Shown here: piece by piece, positions 27,716 through 36,583 of the stretch | How positions within the stretch are numbered: the stretch's first letter is position 1 | How the letters are laid out: each line of letters begins with the position of its first letter | Origin: JASGKO01 sp049840595 | Lineage (GTDB): Bacteria; Verrucomicrobiota; Verrucomicrobiia; Chthoniobacterales; Chthoniobacteraceae | Direction of reading: 5' to 3' | Length of the DNA stretch: 64,000 nucleotides | Assembly: GCA_049840595.1 (NCBI GenBank) | Contig: JASGKO010000023.1 | Span: 62,001 to 126,000, forward strand | The notes under the pieces: generated by a model | Databases searched by the model: none | What the model saw: only the letters and a program-made list of their open reading frames with translations | What the model was told of the DNA's origin: nothing | Made by a program: the position numbers and the translations under genes

Positions 27716-28050
27716 ATGTCTGAAGAAACACCCATCAACGACACGCCCGGCACTGCGCACCTGCACGCCGAGGCGTCGGAAAAATTTGAAAGCAGCAAGG
27801 CCCATGCAAAGCAGGCGGCCGAGGATTTGAAGTCGGCGGCGAATGCCAAGGCTTCGGAATCTCCGTTCCGCGGCGGAAGTGAAGGCACAGGAACTCCGCA
27901 GGGCAGGCGGAAAAAATTTACGGCGACTATCGCACCCGGGCGCGGACGCTGCGCGAGGATGGCGAACAGTATGTGCGCGAAAACCCCACCAAGGCGGTGC
28001 TGACCGCTCTGGGCGCGGGCTTCTTCCTCGGGCTCATCTTCCGTCGCTAG
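27716..28050 (+). CDS. DUF883-family envelope protein (YqjD/ElaB-like), two frameshifts
   Basis: The start at 27716 follows a good AAGGAGA ribosome-binding site. The reading frame must change twice: near 27850-27880 and near 27895-27910. Read through, the protein has an amphipathic helical N-terminal half (AEASEKFESSKAHAKQAAEDLKSAANA) and a C-terminal membrane helix with the DUF883 signature NPTKAVLTALGAGFFLGLIFRR. Its E. coli homologues YqjD and ElaB are membrane-anchored ribosome-associated proteins induced in stationary phase. It heads a YqjD-YqjE-like operon. The two breaks may be sequencing errors in G-rich runs. Confidence 0.75.
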
Positions 28051-28066
28051 CCGGGATTCCAATCCA

Positions 28067-28489
28067 ATGATGGATCCTGCCAGGGGCTCCGCGCCGCATG
28101 CATCGCCGGAGTCCGGCGTCTCCGGGCATTTCCGGAATTTGCTCGCCAGCGCGCTTGGATATTTCCAGGCGCGCTTTCAGCTCTTGGGGATCGAAGCGGG
28201 CGAGGCGGGGAAGCATTACCTCACGCTCGCCGTCTTTGCGCTGGTGGCGCTGGTGGCGCTGATCTTTGGCTACATCTTTCTCATTCTCGGGCTGGTCTTT
28301 CTGGTCGCGCACTGGACGGGCTGGCACTGGGAATGGGTGCTGCTGGCGTTTGCCGGTGCGCATCTGCTGGCGACGATCATCTTCGGCGCACTGGCGTGGC
28401 GGATGATCGGAAAACCGTTCTTTACCAGAGACTTCAACGAATTTAAAAAGGACCAGGAATGGCTGAAGACCCGGACAAAATCGCTCTAA
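28067..28489 (+). CDS. YqjE-like membrane protein (holin-X / Phage_holin_3_6 family)
   Basis: The 140-residue protein has two strong transmembrane helices (about residues 45-65 and 85-108) preceded by an amphipathic helix, which fits the YqjE/holin-X-like family. It lies 16 nt downstream of the DUF883 gene, the same order as yqjD-yqjE in enterobacteria. The family name comes from a resemblance to phage holins; lysis activity is not implied. It is probably part of an envelope stress module. Confidence 0.75.
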   Translation: MMDPARGSAPHASPESGVSGHFRNLLASALGYFQARFQLLGIEAGEAGKHYLTLAVFALVALVALIFGYIFLILGLVFLVAHWTGWHWEWVLLAFAGAHLLATIIFGALAWRMIGKPFFTRDFNEFKKDQEWLKTRTKSL

Positions 28490-28899
28490 TCGCCCAGCTC
28501 GCCGCTTCGCGCGCGGGGGCGAAACAGGCTTGGCGGGGCTTGGAACATTCGCTCAACGTTCCGGCTCGCGTGCAGCAATCAGTGCGGCGCAACCAGGGGA
28601 CTTGGCTGGCCGGGGCGGGCATTGCCGGCTGGCTGCTCTCGCGCCTCCCGGCGCGAAAGAAGAAGGTGAAGGTGCTGGTGAAAAACAAGAACGGGATCGA
28701 ACGCGAGGTGAAGGAGGTGGCGGCGACCGGATTTTTCATCACGATCGTGAAGCTGCTCTTCACACTCTTCCGTCCAGTGCTGACGGGAGTGTTGACGAAG
28801 CATCTTGGAAGTTTCGCCGAGCAGTATCTGGCGGAGCGCTATGGCTTTGGTGGGAGGCAGGAGCCAACTCGTCCGGTGCACTCTTCCAAGTTTCGTTAA
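28459..28899 (+). CDS. Small membrane protein after YqjE, unknown function
   Basis: The 146-residue protein overlaps the end of the YqjE-like gene by 31 nt. It has a basic, Arg/Gln-rich N-terminal part, a hydrophobic segment around residues 48-62, a Lys-rich linker and a second hydrophobic stretch near 90-110. By position it matches yqjK of the E. coli operon, but the sequence is too divergent to confirm this. It probably acts with the DUF883 and YqjE-like proteins in the envelope. Confidence 0.6.
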   Translation: MAEDPDKIALIAQLAASRAGAKQAWRGLEHSLNVPARVQQSVRRNQGTWLAGAGIAGWLLSRLPARKKKVKVLVKNKNGIEREVKEVAATGFFITIVKLLFTLFRPVLTGVLTKHLGSFAEQYLAERYGFGGRQEPTRPVHSSKFR

Positions 28900-28953
28900 A
28901 TCGATTGCCCGCATGGATCTTTGCCATCGGGCAAATTGTGGCGAACATCTGGA

Positions 28954-29782
28954 ATGTTGTTCCTGCATTCCATCCGGAGTTTCGCTCACGGTTTATGCGG
29001 TCTTTCGGCCATGGCCTTGGGCGCTTCATCGGTTTTCGCGGAGGTGCTTTTCCACGACGATTTCAACGGAACCACGCTCGACAACACGCAGTGGACGGTG
29101 GCGGACTGGAAGCTAGGGGCGGGCGCGGCTGGGCAACACGCCCAACGTGACCAATGGAATGGCACGGCTGAAGTTTCAAACTTTTGATCCCAAGCATCCA
29201 GGGCAGGATTTCGTGGGGACGGAGATCGATACGATGCAGACGTTTCCTCTCGGCTCGGGGCTGGAATTTGAGGCGCGGGTGCGGTTTTCCAAGCTGCCCG
29301 CCGGGCTGGTGCCCTCGGTCTTTACCTACGTCTCATGGAACAGCAGTGGCGATGTGCTTTCGGATGAGATTGATTACGAGTTTTTGACGAAGCAAATTCG
29401 CAAGGCACCCAAGGGCAAAAAGCCCGCGCAACTGACCACGTGGCATGATTTCGACAACACGCACCCGAGCTACGACAGCGCCCACGAAAACTCGGAGAAC
29501 GTGCCGGTGGCCGGGCTGGATTATTCGCAATTCAACACCTTCACCATCCGCTGGCTGCCCAATGAGGTGGACTGGTATGTGAATGGGACGCTCATTCACA
29601 CGGCGACGACCGCAGTGCCGCAGCAGGCGATGAATTTATGCCTGAACTTTTGGGCCCCTGGCAGCGGATGGGGCGAGGCGTTTTCGCCTTATCTGCTCCC
29701 CGCGAAAACGGCGGCAGGAAACCAGGTGTATTTCTATGACGTGGATTATGTGGAGGTGCGGACGGTGGCGAGTGGCGGGTAG
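28954..29782 (+). CDS. Glycoside hydrolase family 16-like secreted enzyme (one frameshift)
   Basis: A signal peptide (ending SSVFA) is followed by EVLFHDDFNGTTLDNTQWTVADWKLG. The frame then shifts near 29115-29135 in a GGGGCGGGCGCGGC run and continues with LGNTPNVTNGMARLKF and the rest of a beta-jelly-roll. The catalytic GH16-type motif EIDYE lies in DVLSDEIDYEFL, with W-rich strands (TFTIRWLPNEVDWYVNG) and a C-terminal YFYDVDYVEV. GH16 enzymes cleave beta-1,3- or beta-1,4-glucans and galactans; the substrate cannot be told here. It converges on a GH43-like gene, which suggests polysaccharide use. Confidence 0.78.
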
Positions 29783-30025
29783 TGCGGAAGGGAGTCGAAC
29801 CCTCTCCGTTTATTTCCGAAGGCTGAGAGCGCAGTGGTGCATTTAAAAACCATGTCGCCTTCCCAGCGAAGAACAATTTGAGGCCCCTCGGCGTTGCTCG
29901 GGGTGACATTTTGAAGGGGGCGGCAAATTGCAGACCAAGCTCCACACCACTATTACGGGCTCACTCGACTCCGTTGCGCTTCGCTCGGGATGACGTCGCG
30001 GTTGGAGATGATTCGGAAATGCCGC

Positions 30026-31003
30026 TTAATCGAACGCACTCAAATCCCACTCTGGCAGCCACTTTACGGTGAGCTGATCGCCGTTGACTTCCAGCGGGAG
30101 CCAGACGTAGCGGGAGTTTTGCAAATTCTGCGGGAACCAGCGGTCACCCATGAAGATGTATTTGCCGGGGCGGCCTGGCACGGGGAGGACGAAGGTATCC
30201 TGCGAGTGGAAGGTGGTTTCGGCGTCCTTGCCCACGCAGGGGTTGCCCTTCACTTCCCACGGGCCGTGCATGTTATCGGCGACGGCGTATTCGGCGGGGT
30301 TGGGGTTCCAGCCGGTGGTGCCGGAGGTGATGATATAGTAACGGCCATCCTGCTTGAAAACGGCGGCGGATTCACGACCGTTGTTGGTCGCGCCGGCGTC
30401 GAAATGGCGGGTGTAGTGGCCGGTGAGGCCTAGATAATCGTCGGTGAGATCGGCGATCATGGTGACGCTGTTCCAGTCCGATGAATGCACCAGATAGGCG
30501 TGGGCGTCGTCATCGACATAGACGGTGAAATCGCGGGAGTCCTTCCCATTCGGGCGCACGTGGCCAACGTAGTGATAGGGACCGGTAACAGTGTCGCTGA
30601 CCGCGATGCCGCAGGCGGCGAGCACGTAATCGGGTGTGTCCACGTGCAGCCACATCACGTATTTTTTCGTCTTGGCATTGTAGATCACCTTGGGGCGCTC
30701 GGCAACTTTGCTGGGATGCAGATCGTGGCTGGGATCGCCCGGCACGGCGGGGAGCACGATGCCTTCGTGCTTCCAGTTGAGCAAATCACGCGAGGAGTAG
30801 CAACTGACACCGATCACGTCCACGCGGTCCATCGTGCTGCCGTCGTGAAGCTTCAGGTTCTTCGAATTGGGTGCATTTTTATTTTCGCCGAACCAGTAAT
30901 AAACCCCATCGACCACAATCACCCCTCCCCCATGGGCTTGGATGGAATTGCCTTCGGTATCGAGCCATACTTCGCCAGGGCGGAAAAAGGTGTTATGCAT
31001 CAT
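30026..31003 (-). CDS. Glycoside hydrolase family 43-like enzyme
   Basis: The 325-residue protein has the five-bladed beta-propeller pattern of GH43 and no signal peptide, so it may act in the cytoplasm. Candidate catalytic residues are Asp in VWLDTEGNSIQAHGGG (about residue 15), Asp in KDSRDFTVYVDDD (about 155) and Glu in NNGRESAAVF (about 210). Repeated short strands such as YYWFGENKN, KYVMWLHVD and YYIITSGTTGWNPN mark the blades. Members are galactosidases, xylosidases or arabinofuranosidases. It converges with the GH16-like gene. Cytoplasmic location would suit final breakdown of imported oligosaccharides. Confidence 0.85.
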   Translation of the reverse strand: MMHNTFFRPGEVWLDTEGNSIQAHGGGVIVVDGVYYWFGENKNAPNSKNLKLHDGSTMDRVDVIGVSCYSSRDLLNWKHEGIVLPAVPGDPSHDLHPSKVAERPKVIYNAKTKKYVMWLHVDTPDYVLAACGIAVSDTVTGPYHYVGHVRPNGKDSRDFTVYVDDDAHAYLVHSSDWNSVTMIADLTDDYLGLTGHYTRHFDAGATNNGRESAAVFKQDGRYYIITSGTTGWNPNPAEYAVADNMHGPWEVKGNPCVGKDAETTFHSQDTFVLPVPGRPGKYIFMGDRWFPQNLQNSRYVWLPLEVNGDQLTVKWLPEWDLSAFD

Positions 31004-31030
31004 GGAAAAGGAATGAAAAATTAACTGTCT

Positions 31031-31999
31031 CTAGTTGCCGAATGCTTCGAGGAAAGCGACTTCGACAGCAAGTGCTTCCTGGATATTACGGTTAAGATTC
31101 TCGCGGAGCCCTTCGATAGCCCGCAGACGACGGAGCAACTCCGGGGCGGTGAACTTCTGCGCGAGCTGGCCGGTCATTCCGCTCCATTGCGGGAGGTCGA
31201 GATGCACCACCCCGCTCTGCTGGCGCAGGACATCGGCCCACCATTGCATGACCACATCCACGAGGGTGAATCGCATCTGCAAGTAGCGGGACTCGGTGAG
31301 CGCCTTGAAGTAGTCCTCGCGATCTTCCAGCCATTTGCCCGCCTCGGTGGTTTGCTTGTAGAGCTTTTCCTCGCCTTTCAGCTCGGCCTCGTTGGCATCG
31401 GAAATTTTTTCGCGTTCGCCTTGGAGCAAACCGGTGAAGGTGCGCACCAGCCCGTAAACCGCACCCAATCCCGTGGAGCCGCTTTGAAAATAGCGGGCCA
31501 ATGCCTGGAGCAACTCGGTCTCAGCTGGCGTCGGTTCGAGCTTCCCCGACGGGGCGAGCGGGAGCAGAATGCAGCGGGAAATAATCGTATCCAGCAGCAA
31601 CTCGGGCTGCGCGGTCACGAGCATGAGCAATGACTGTGCGGGCGGTTCCTCCAGCGTTTTGAGGAAGGCATTGGACGCCTGCGGTTGCATGCGGTCGGCA
31701 TCGAAGATGATGCCGATCTTGCATCCGCCACGGTTGGAGCGCATCTGCAGGCCGCGCTCCAGTTCACGCACCTGCTCGATCACGATGCGGCGCGATTTCG
31801 ATTCCGGTTCGGCGGAATGAAAGTCGGGGTGCTTCCACACCTCGGCTTCCGAGACGCCCTGGAGCATGGCGGCAAAGCGGGCCGCCAGTTGGCGCTTCCC
31901 ACTGCCGGGCTGGCCAGTGATCAGATACGCGTGGCCGAGCCGATCCTGATCGCGGGCGCGTTGGAGAAAAGCCAGCGCCTGCTCAGGCAAAAAGGCCAT
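31031..31999 (-). CDS. holB: DNA polymerase III delta' subunit
   Basis: The protein has about 322 residues from the ATG at 31999 and is a clamp-loader AAA+ subunit. It has the Walker A-like loop GQPGSGKRQ (about residue 32), a KIGIIFDADRMQPQASNAFLKTLEEPP block typical of delta'/gamma subunits and the sensor-like ISRCILLPL. The usual zinc-binding Cys cluster is absent, as in some delta' subunits. It loads the sliding clamp on DNA. The start overlaps the end of tmk by about 17 nt, and the tmk-holB order is the widely conserved one. Confidence 0.88.
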   Translation of the reverse strand: MAFLPEQALAFLQRARDQDRLGHAYLITGQPGSGKRQLAARFAAMLQGVSEAEVWKHPDFHSAEPESKSRRIVIEQVRELERGLQMRSNRGGCKIGIIFDADRMQPQASNAFLKTLEEPPAQSLLMLVTAQPELLLDTIISRCILLPLAPSGKLEPTPAETELLQALARYFQSGSTGLGAVYGLVRTFTGLLQGEREKISDANEAELKGEEKLYKQTTEAGKWLEDREDYFKALTESRYLQMRFTLVDVVMQWWADVLRQQSGVVHLDLPQWSGMTGQLAQKFTAPELLRRLRAIEGLRENLNRNIQEALAVEVAFLEAFGN

Positions 32000-32627
32000 G
32001 AAATCGCTCCTGTAAATGGTTCCAGATCTCTGCGGCAATCGCCTCCACCCGCTGAGCGGAGTCGATCACGCGGATGCGTTGCGGATTCTGCTCCGCTAAC
32101 TTCAAATAACCTGCCCGGACGGCGAGGTAAAACTCATCGGGCTGTTCCTCCATGCGATCCGCCACCGCATTCTCCCGCTTTTCCATGCGCCCACGGGCGG
32201 CAGTGAAGTCGAGGTCGAGCACAAAGGTGAGATCGGGCAGGCAGGTGCCCACGGCGAATTCATTGATGAACTTTACCGAGCCAGCATCAATCGCCCGGGC
32301 GACTCCCTGGTAAACGGTGGTGGAATCGAGAAAGCGATCGGCGATGACACAGGTGCCGCTGTCCAGCGCAGGCTCGATCACCTCCCGCACCAACTGCGCG
32401 CGGCTGGCGGCAAAGAGTAACAGCTCGGCCTCCGGCTTCATGGCATGGCCGATTTTGTCGTATTGCAGGAGATCGCGGATGCGTTCGCCGATCGGGGTCC
32501 CTCCCGGTTCGCGGGTCAGTTTGATCGCGATACCTGTTTCCTCCAACCGCGCCGCGAGCAGCCGGATCTGCGTGGACTTGCCACAGCCTTCCGAGCCTTC
32601 AAAGGAAATGAAAATGCCGCGTTGCAT
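31983..32627 (-). CDS. tmk: Thymidylate kinase
   Basis: The 214-residue enzyme phosphorylates dTMP to dTDP. It has the P-loop FEGSEGCGKST (about residues 8-18), KLTREPGGTPIGERIRDLL, the DRF motif CVIADRFLDSTTVYQG and a C-terminal LID/Arg-rich region. All match bacterial thymidylate kinases in length and order. It overlaps holB downstream, a pair seen in many bacteria. Confidence 0.95.
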   Translation of the reverse strand: MQRGIFISFEGSEGCGKSTQIRLLAARLEETGIAIKLTREPGGTPIGERIRDLLQYDKIGHAMKPEAELLLFAASRAQLVREVIEPALDSGTCVIADRFLDSTTVYQGVARAIDAGSVKFINEFAVGTCLPDLTFVLDLDFTAARGRMEKRENAVADRMEEQPDEFYLAVRAGYLKLAEQNPQRIRVIDSAQRVEAIAAEIWNHLQERFHGLFA

Positions 32628-32689
32628 GAAGGGGCGATGTAACGAAAAGCGAATGCGGTTGTCTATGAATTCGTGAGTTAACGGGGAAA

Positions 32690-32714
32690 ATTAAACCACC
32701 AAGGCACCAAGGAA
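32690..32714. repeat. Interspersed repeat copy, ACCACCAAGGCACCAAGG
   Basis: A single CACCAAGG-type unit in the 145-nt gap between tmk and the downstream exported protein gene. It is the same word as in the inverted pair at 42727-42863. Confidence 0.6.
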
Positions 32715-32772
32715 AGCAGATTTAACCGCGCGTGGCGCGAATTGCTAGAGAGAAGTGGATTAGCTCCGGCAC

Positions 32773-33615
32773 TTACTTCGTGAGCACCGTCGGGCCGTCG
32801 TTGCTCTGACGCTCGACCACGCGTTCGGAAGAACGACGTCCATTGATCACGAAGGTATTGTTATTCCCGTAGCGAGCCCATGGGCCGGGCGGGATGTCGC
32901 GAAATTCGACGAACTTCCAGTCCGTAACGTCCTTGTTGGGCAGGCCGAGGTAATCCCGGACCGCCGGTGAAACGTCGAGACCGGCACCGTTGTTCAGGCG
33001 CGGGTCGGGGCTCTGGTTGCCAAAGACGTATTGCCAGTAATCGGTGCGCCACGGGCCGCAATCAGACCACTGGGCGTAGCAGACTTTGCTGCGGTAGCGG
33101 ATGGCGATCCAGCGGTCGCGGCACACGGACTGCCCTTCCTTGATGAAGGTGTCCTTGAACCAGGGAATAACGAGGCGGGCCTCGGGCTTGGTGGCTCCGG
33201 AAGTCACGTCATTATACGGCAGGGCACAGTAGAAAGGATTCTGCTGCGGGATGAAATTGGCCGGGATGAAATTACGGCGGGCCGACGGATCAGGATTGTC
33301 GAAGCCGCCGAAGCTATTCACCCAGTAGCGATCCCAGGAACTCGCGGTATTCGGCACCGGATTGTTTTGCGTAGGCTGCTCCCCCACCCAGAAGACGGTG
33401 GTGACGATGTTCGTCTTCCACGGATACCGGCCTCCGACGAAAGTGCGCCCGAGGGTGGGCACGAAAACGCGGGGCTCAATCTTGAGCAGGGCGCTTTCCC
33501 GCAACTTCATCGCATACTTCGCGAAGTCGTCGCCACTAGAGTACGGGGACTGCGCTTTGGCAGCAATGGCTGCCATCGCGAGCACCAGCATCAGGATGGT
33601 TCGAATGGGCTTCAT
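32773..33615 (-). CDS. Exported protein with RlpA/DPBB-like C-terminal domain
   Basis: About 280 residues from the ATG at 33615, with a signal peptide ending AAKAQ. The central-to-C-terminal part reads like a double-psi beta-barrel as in RlpA and expansins: RWIAIRYRSKVCYAQWSDCGPW, then NGAGLDVSPAVRDYLGL and DWKFVEF. The last two fit the substrate-groove strand that carries the catalytic Asp in lytic members. The Cys and Trp pattern supports export. RlpA-like proteins bind or cut denuded peptidoglycan at division sites. A match to this fold is likely but needs a profile search. Confidence 0.6.
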   Translation of the reverse strand: MKPIRTILMLVLAMAAIAAKAQSPYSSGDDFAKYAMKLRESALLKIEPRVFVPTLGRTFVGGRYPWKTNIVTTVFWVGEQPTQNNPVPNTASSWDRYWVNSFGGFDNPDPSARRNFIPANFIPQQNPFYCALPYNDVTSGATKPEARLVIPWFKDTFIKEGQSVCRDRWIAIRYRSKVCYAQWSDCGPWRTDYWQYVFGNQSPDPRLNNGAGLDVSPAVRDYLGLPNKDVTDWKFVEFRDIPPGPWARYGNNNTFVINGRRSSERVVERQSNDGPTVLTK

Positions 33616-33794
33616 TTGGTATTGGGGCCACTTTTTAATCCAATTCAAGGGTTGGGTAAAGGCTTTTTCCCTTCACCACGTGCTGGTTACTCTAATTACT
33701 AGAATCGGCACTTTATTGGTTTTTGAAAGTGAATTTTTATCAAAATTCAAAACACTACCAATAAACCACTCAGTTCGTATAAGATACGAAAGAC

Positions 33795-35399
33795 CTACAA
33801 CCGATGAATCAGGGTCGGCTTTTGATAATGCCGGTCATCGGTCTCCGGATAATCGAGGGTGTAATGAAGCCCCCGGCTCTCCCGCCGCAGGAGGGCGGAA
33901 TCCACGATCAGCGCCGCCACTGTGGCCAGATTGCGCAGTTCCAGCACGTCGGTCGTGACCTTGAAGTTCCAGTAAAATTCCTGGATTTCGCGCTGAAGAT
34001 TGCGCAGCCGGGTGCTGGCGCGCTGGAGACGCTTGTCGGTGCGGACGATACCCACATAGTCCCACATCAGGCGGCGAATTTCCTCCCAGTTATGGTAAAT
34101 GACCACGAGTTCATCCACGTCGATGGCGTCGCCGCTCTTCCACTCGGGGAGATTGATATCCAGATCGCGCGGTTGCCCCACCGGCTCGGCTTTGAGCACA
34201 TGCTCATAGGCCCGATGCGCCATGACCATGGCTTCCAGTAAAGAGTTACTGGCCAGTCGGTTTGCACCATGAAGACCGGTGCAGGCCACTTCGCCAATGG
34301 CGTAGAGCCCTCGCAAACTGGTTACGCCGTGGGAGTTAGTCTGCACCCCCCCACATTGGTAATGCGCAGCGGGAACGACCGGAATCGGCTCCTTCGTAAT
34401 GTCGAGCCCGAGGCTCAGGCAGGTCTCGTAGATATTCGGAAACCGGTCCTTCACGAAATCCGCGTCCAAGTGAGTAACATCAAGATATACGCATTTGGCG
34501 CCAGTGCGCTTCATCTCTGCATCAATAGCCCGCGCCACGATGTCACGCGGAGCCATCTCCTTGAGTGGATGATACTTGTGCATGAACTGGCCCCCTTTCG
34601 CATCCACCAGCCTGCCCCCTTCCCCGCGCACGACCTCCGAGATAAGGAAAGAACGCTTTCCCGCATGGTAAAGGCAGGTGGGATGGAATTGAATGAATTC
34701 CATGTTCGCAATCGTCGCCCCGGCGCGCCAGGCCATGGCTACGCCATCCCCGGTGGCGATCCCGGGATTGGTCGTATAAAGGTAAACCTTGCCACAGCCA
34801 CCCGTAGCGAGGACGAGGCGATTCGTACGCACCGTTTCCACCACACCACTATGCTCGTCGAGCACATAGGCACCAAGACACCGATCATCCGTGACGTAGC
34901 CCAGCTTTCCCGCCGTAATCAGATCCACCGCCATGTGGTTTTCCAATAGCGTCACGTTGGGATGGGATTCCACCGCCCGGAGCAGCGCATGTTCGATTTC
35001 CCGACCTGTCGTATCGCGTGAATGCAGCACCCGGCGTTTCGAGTGTCCCCCCTCCCGACCGAGGTCGAGTTCACGCTCCCCGCCTTCCATCTCACGTTCG
35101 TCGAAATTCACCCCCACCTCCATCAATTCCCGGATGCGCTCCGGGCCGTCGGTGACGATTTTGCGGACGATCGACTCGTCGCAGAGTCCAGCCCCGCAGA
35201 TCAACGTATCCTTGATATGGAGATCAAAGGAATCCTCCCCACTGGTCACGCACGCCACGCCGCCCTGGGCCCACGCGGTATTGGAATCGTCGCGTAACTT
35301 CTTGGTAATCAACGCCACGGTACCATGCACCGCGGCTTTCTTGGCAAAAGTCAGCCCGGCGATACCGCTGCCGATGACGACGAAATCAAAATGCTTCAC
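33795..35399 (-). CDS. nadB: L-aspartate oxidase
   Basis: The 534-residue flavoprotein has the normal length of NadB. The FAD dinucleotide fold is at the N-terminus (DFVVIGSGIAGLTFAKKAA). Further family blocks are NTAWAQGGVACVTSGEDSFDLHIKDTL, the active-site GGHSKRRVLHSRDTTGREIEHAL and the AAHYQCGGVQTNSHG segment with the FAD-linked His. It oxidises aspartate to iminoaspartate, the first step of de novo NAD synthesis. The 4-nt overlap with panC (35396-35399) couples two pathways that both start from aspartate or its derivative beta-alanine. nadA and nadC are not in the window. Confidence 0.95.
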   Translation of the reverse strand: MKHFDFVVIGSGIAGLTFAKKAAVHGTVALITKKLRDDSNTAWAQGGVACVTSGEDSFDLHIKDTLICGAGLCDESIVRKIVTDGPERIRELMEVGVNFDEREMEGGERELDLGREGGHSKRRVLHSRDTTGREIEHALLRAVESHPNVTLLENHMAVDLITAGKLGYVTDDRCLGAYVLDEHSGVVETVRTNRLVLATGGCGKVYLYTTNPGIATGDGVAMAWRAGATIANMEFIQFHPTCLYHAGKRSFLISEVVRGEGGRLVDAKGGQFMHKYHPLKEMAPRDIVARAIDAEMKRTGAKCVYLDVTHLDADFVKDRFPNIYETCLSLGLDITKEPIPVVPAAHYQCGGVQTNSHGVTSLRGLYAIGEVACTGLHGANRLASNSLLEAMVMAHRAYEHVLKAEPVGQPRDLDINLPEWKSGDAIDVDELVVIYHNWEEIRRLMWDYVGIVRTDKRLQRASTRLRNLQREIQEFYWNFKVTTDVLELRNLATVAALIVDSALLRRESRGLHYTLDYPETDDRHYQKPTLIHRL

Positions 35400-36232
35400 G
35401 AAAGGAGAATATTGTCGATGAGCCGTGTTTTTCCAAAGAAGACGGCCACGGCGACGAGCTTCTTGCGGGTGCCGGGCAGGGCCGGCTGCAACGTGATGGC
35501 ATCCACCACTTCCACATAGTCAATCCGGGCCAGCGGGTTTGTCGAGATTTGCTTTGCGACCAGCTCCTGCAATTGAACGGGCTTCTTTTTGCCGGAAGCC
35601 GCCCTGGCGGCAAGCAAGGCCGCTCGCAACACCACCGCCCCCGCACGCTCAACCTCGCTCAAGTAGGCATTCCGCGAACTGAGCGCGAGCCCGTCCTTTT
35701 CGCGCACGATCTCCGCTGGCACAATTTTCACCGGGAAATTCAAATCCCTCACCATGCGCTGGATGATCGCGAGTTGCTGGTAGTCCTTGCGCCCGAAGAC
35801 TGCCGAATCAGGCTGCACGATATTAAAAAGCTTCGAGACCACGGTACACACGCCACGGAAATGGCCCGGTCGCGATTTTCCACACAGCGTCGCGCCAAGC
35901 GTCTCCTCCACCACATACACCGTGTGGTCCCCGGCATACATATCCTGCGGCAGCGGGTGAAAGATTGCATCCACCCCGAGTTCGGCGCAAAGCGCTTTGT
36001 CCTGCGCAAAAGGACGCGGGTAACGACTCAAATCTTCCCGGGGCCCGAATTGGGTGGGATTGACGAAAATACTCACCGCCACGCTGCCCTTGGGTCCGGC
36101 CAGCTTGCGCGCCTTCTTGATCAGTTCCCCATGGCCGCGATGCAACGCTCCCATGGTCGGCACCATTACGAGCGGTCGGGGCGCCTTGCGAGCCCACGCC
36201 AGCATGGAGCGCGGGGTTTGGATGATTTTCAT
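35396..36232 (-). CDS. panC: Pantothenate synthetase
   Basis: The 278-residue enzyme joins pantoate and beta-alanine with ATP to give pantothenate for coenzyme A. The ATP-site is clear: VPTMGALHRGHGELIKKAR (about residues 23-41) with the HxGH motif, plus IFVNPTQFGPREDLSRYPRP, KSRPGHFRGVCTVVSKL and GRKDYQQLAIIQRMVRDL. Residues DGLALSSRNAYLS are the KMSKS-like loop. It overlaps nadB by 4 nt. Confidence 0.96.
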   Translation of the reverse strand: MKIIQTPRSMLAWARKAPRPLVMVPTMGALHRGHGELIKKARKLAGPKGSVAVSIFVNPTQFGPREDLSRYPRPFAQDKALCAELGVDAIFHPLPQDMYAGDHTVYVVEETLGATLCGKSRPGHFRGVCTVVSKLFNIVQPDSAVFGRKDYQQLAIIQRMVRDLNFPVKIVPAEIVREKDGLALSSRNAYLSEVERAGAVVLRAALLAARAASGKKKPVQLQELVAKQISTNPLARIDYVEVVDAITLQPALPGTRKKLVAVAVFFGKTRLIDNILLS

Positions 36233-36333
36233 TCGGGAATAGAAAGCGCACGCCCAGCCATCATGTGGCCAGGCATGCGCGCTTCAAACAGAGTTTAACA
36301 AAGGTTGACTAATGACGAATAAAAAAACCGGGC

Positions 36334-36504
36334 TTACCGGCCCTTCTTCTTCGTCTTCGTTTCCACCGGCAACGCGTAATCCTTTACGTCTTTTTCAATC
36401 AACGTAATCAGATAATTGCTGAGGGAACGACGGTCTTGCTTTGCTTTGGCTTTGGCCTTGAGGAGGAGATCCTCCGGGCAACGGAATGCAGTATATTTGC
36501 TCAT
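36334..36504 (-). CDS. Small ribbon-helix-helix-like protein
   Basis: The 56-residue protein from the ATG at 36504 is highly basic. The pattern MSKYTAFRCPEDLLLKAKAKAKQDRRSLSNYLITLIEKDVKDY fits a ribbon-helix-helix fold (a beta-strand, then two helices with SLSNYLITLI) as in CopG-type repressors and antitoxins. A Lys-rich tail follows. No toxin gene is adjacent. The stop codon lies inside a short GGGC...GCCC hairpin followed by seven T on the minus strand, so the gene seems to end in its own terminator. It may be a DNA-binding regulator. Confidence 0.6.
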   Translation of the reverse strand: MSKYTAFRCPEDLLLKAKAKAKQDRRSLSNYLITLIEKDVKDYALPVETKTKKKGR

Positions 36505-36583
36505 AGAAAGCGAGTTGTTAACAAACGGTTGAGCAGGGATTGCCAACAGTCAAGGGCGGCAATGCCTAAAATGTAAAAAACAG

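Noticed and set aside
28067..28489. Phage holin and a prophage
   Set aside because: The family name includes holins, but the neighbours are envelope proteins of the yqjDE type and there is no phage structural or lysis gene.
29783..29862. tRNA-like 3' fragment on the minus strand (GGTTCGACTCCC with flanking stem)
   Set aside because: The T-arm-like hairpin is clear (GAGGG/CCCTT around TTCGACT), but no matching acceptor strand or anticodon arm with proper spacing is found and no CCA follows. It may be a tRNA remnant or a chance hairpin.
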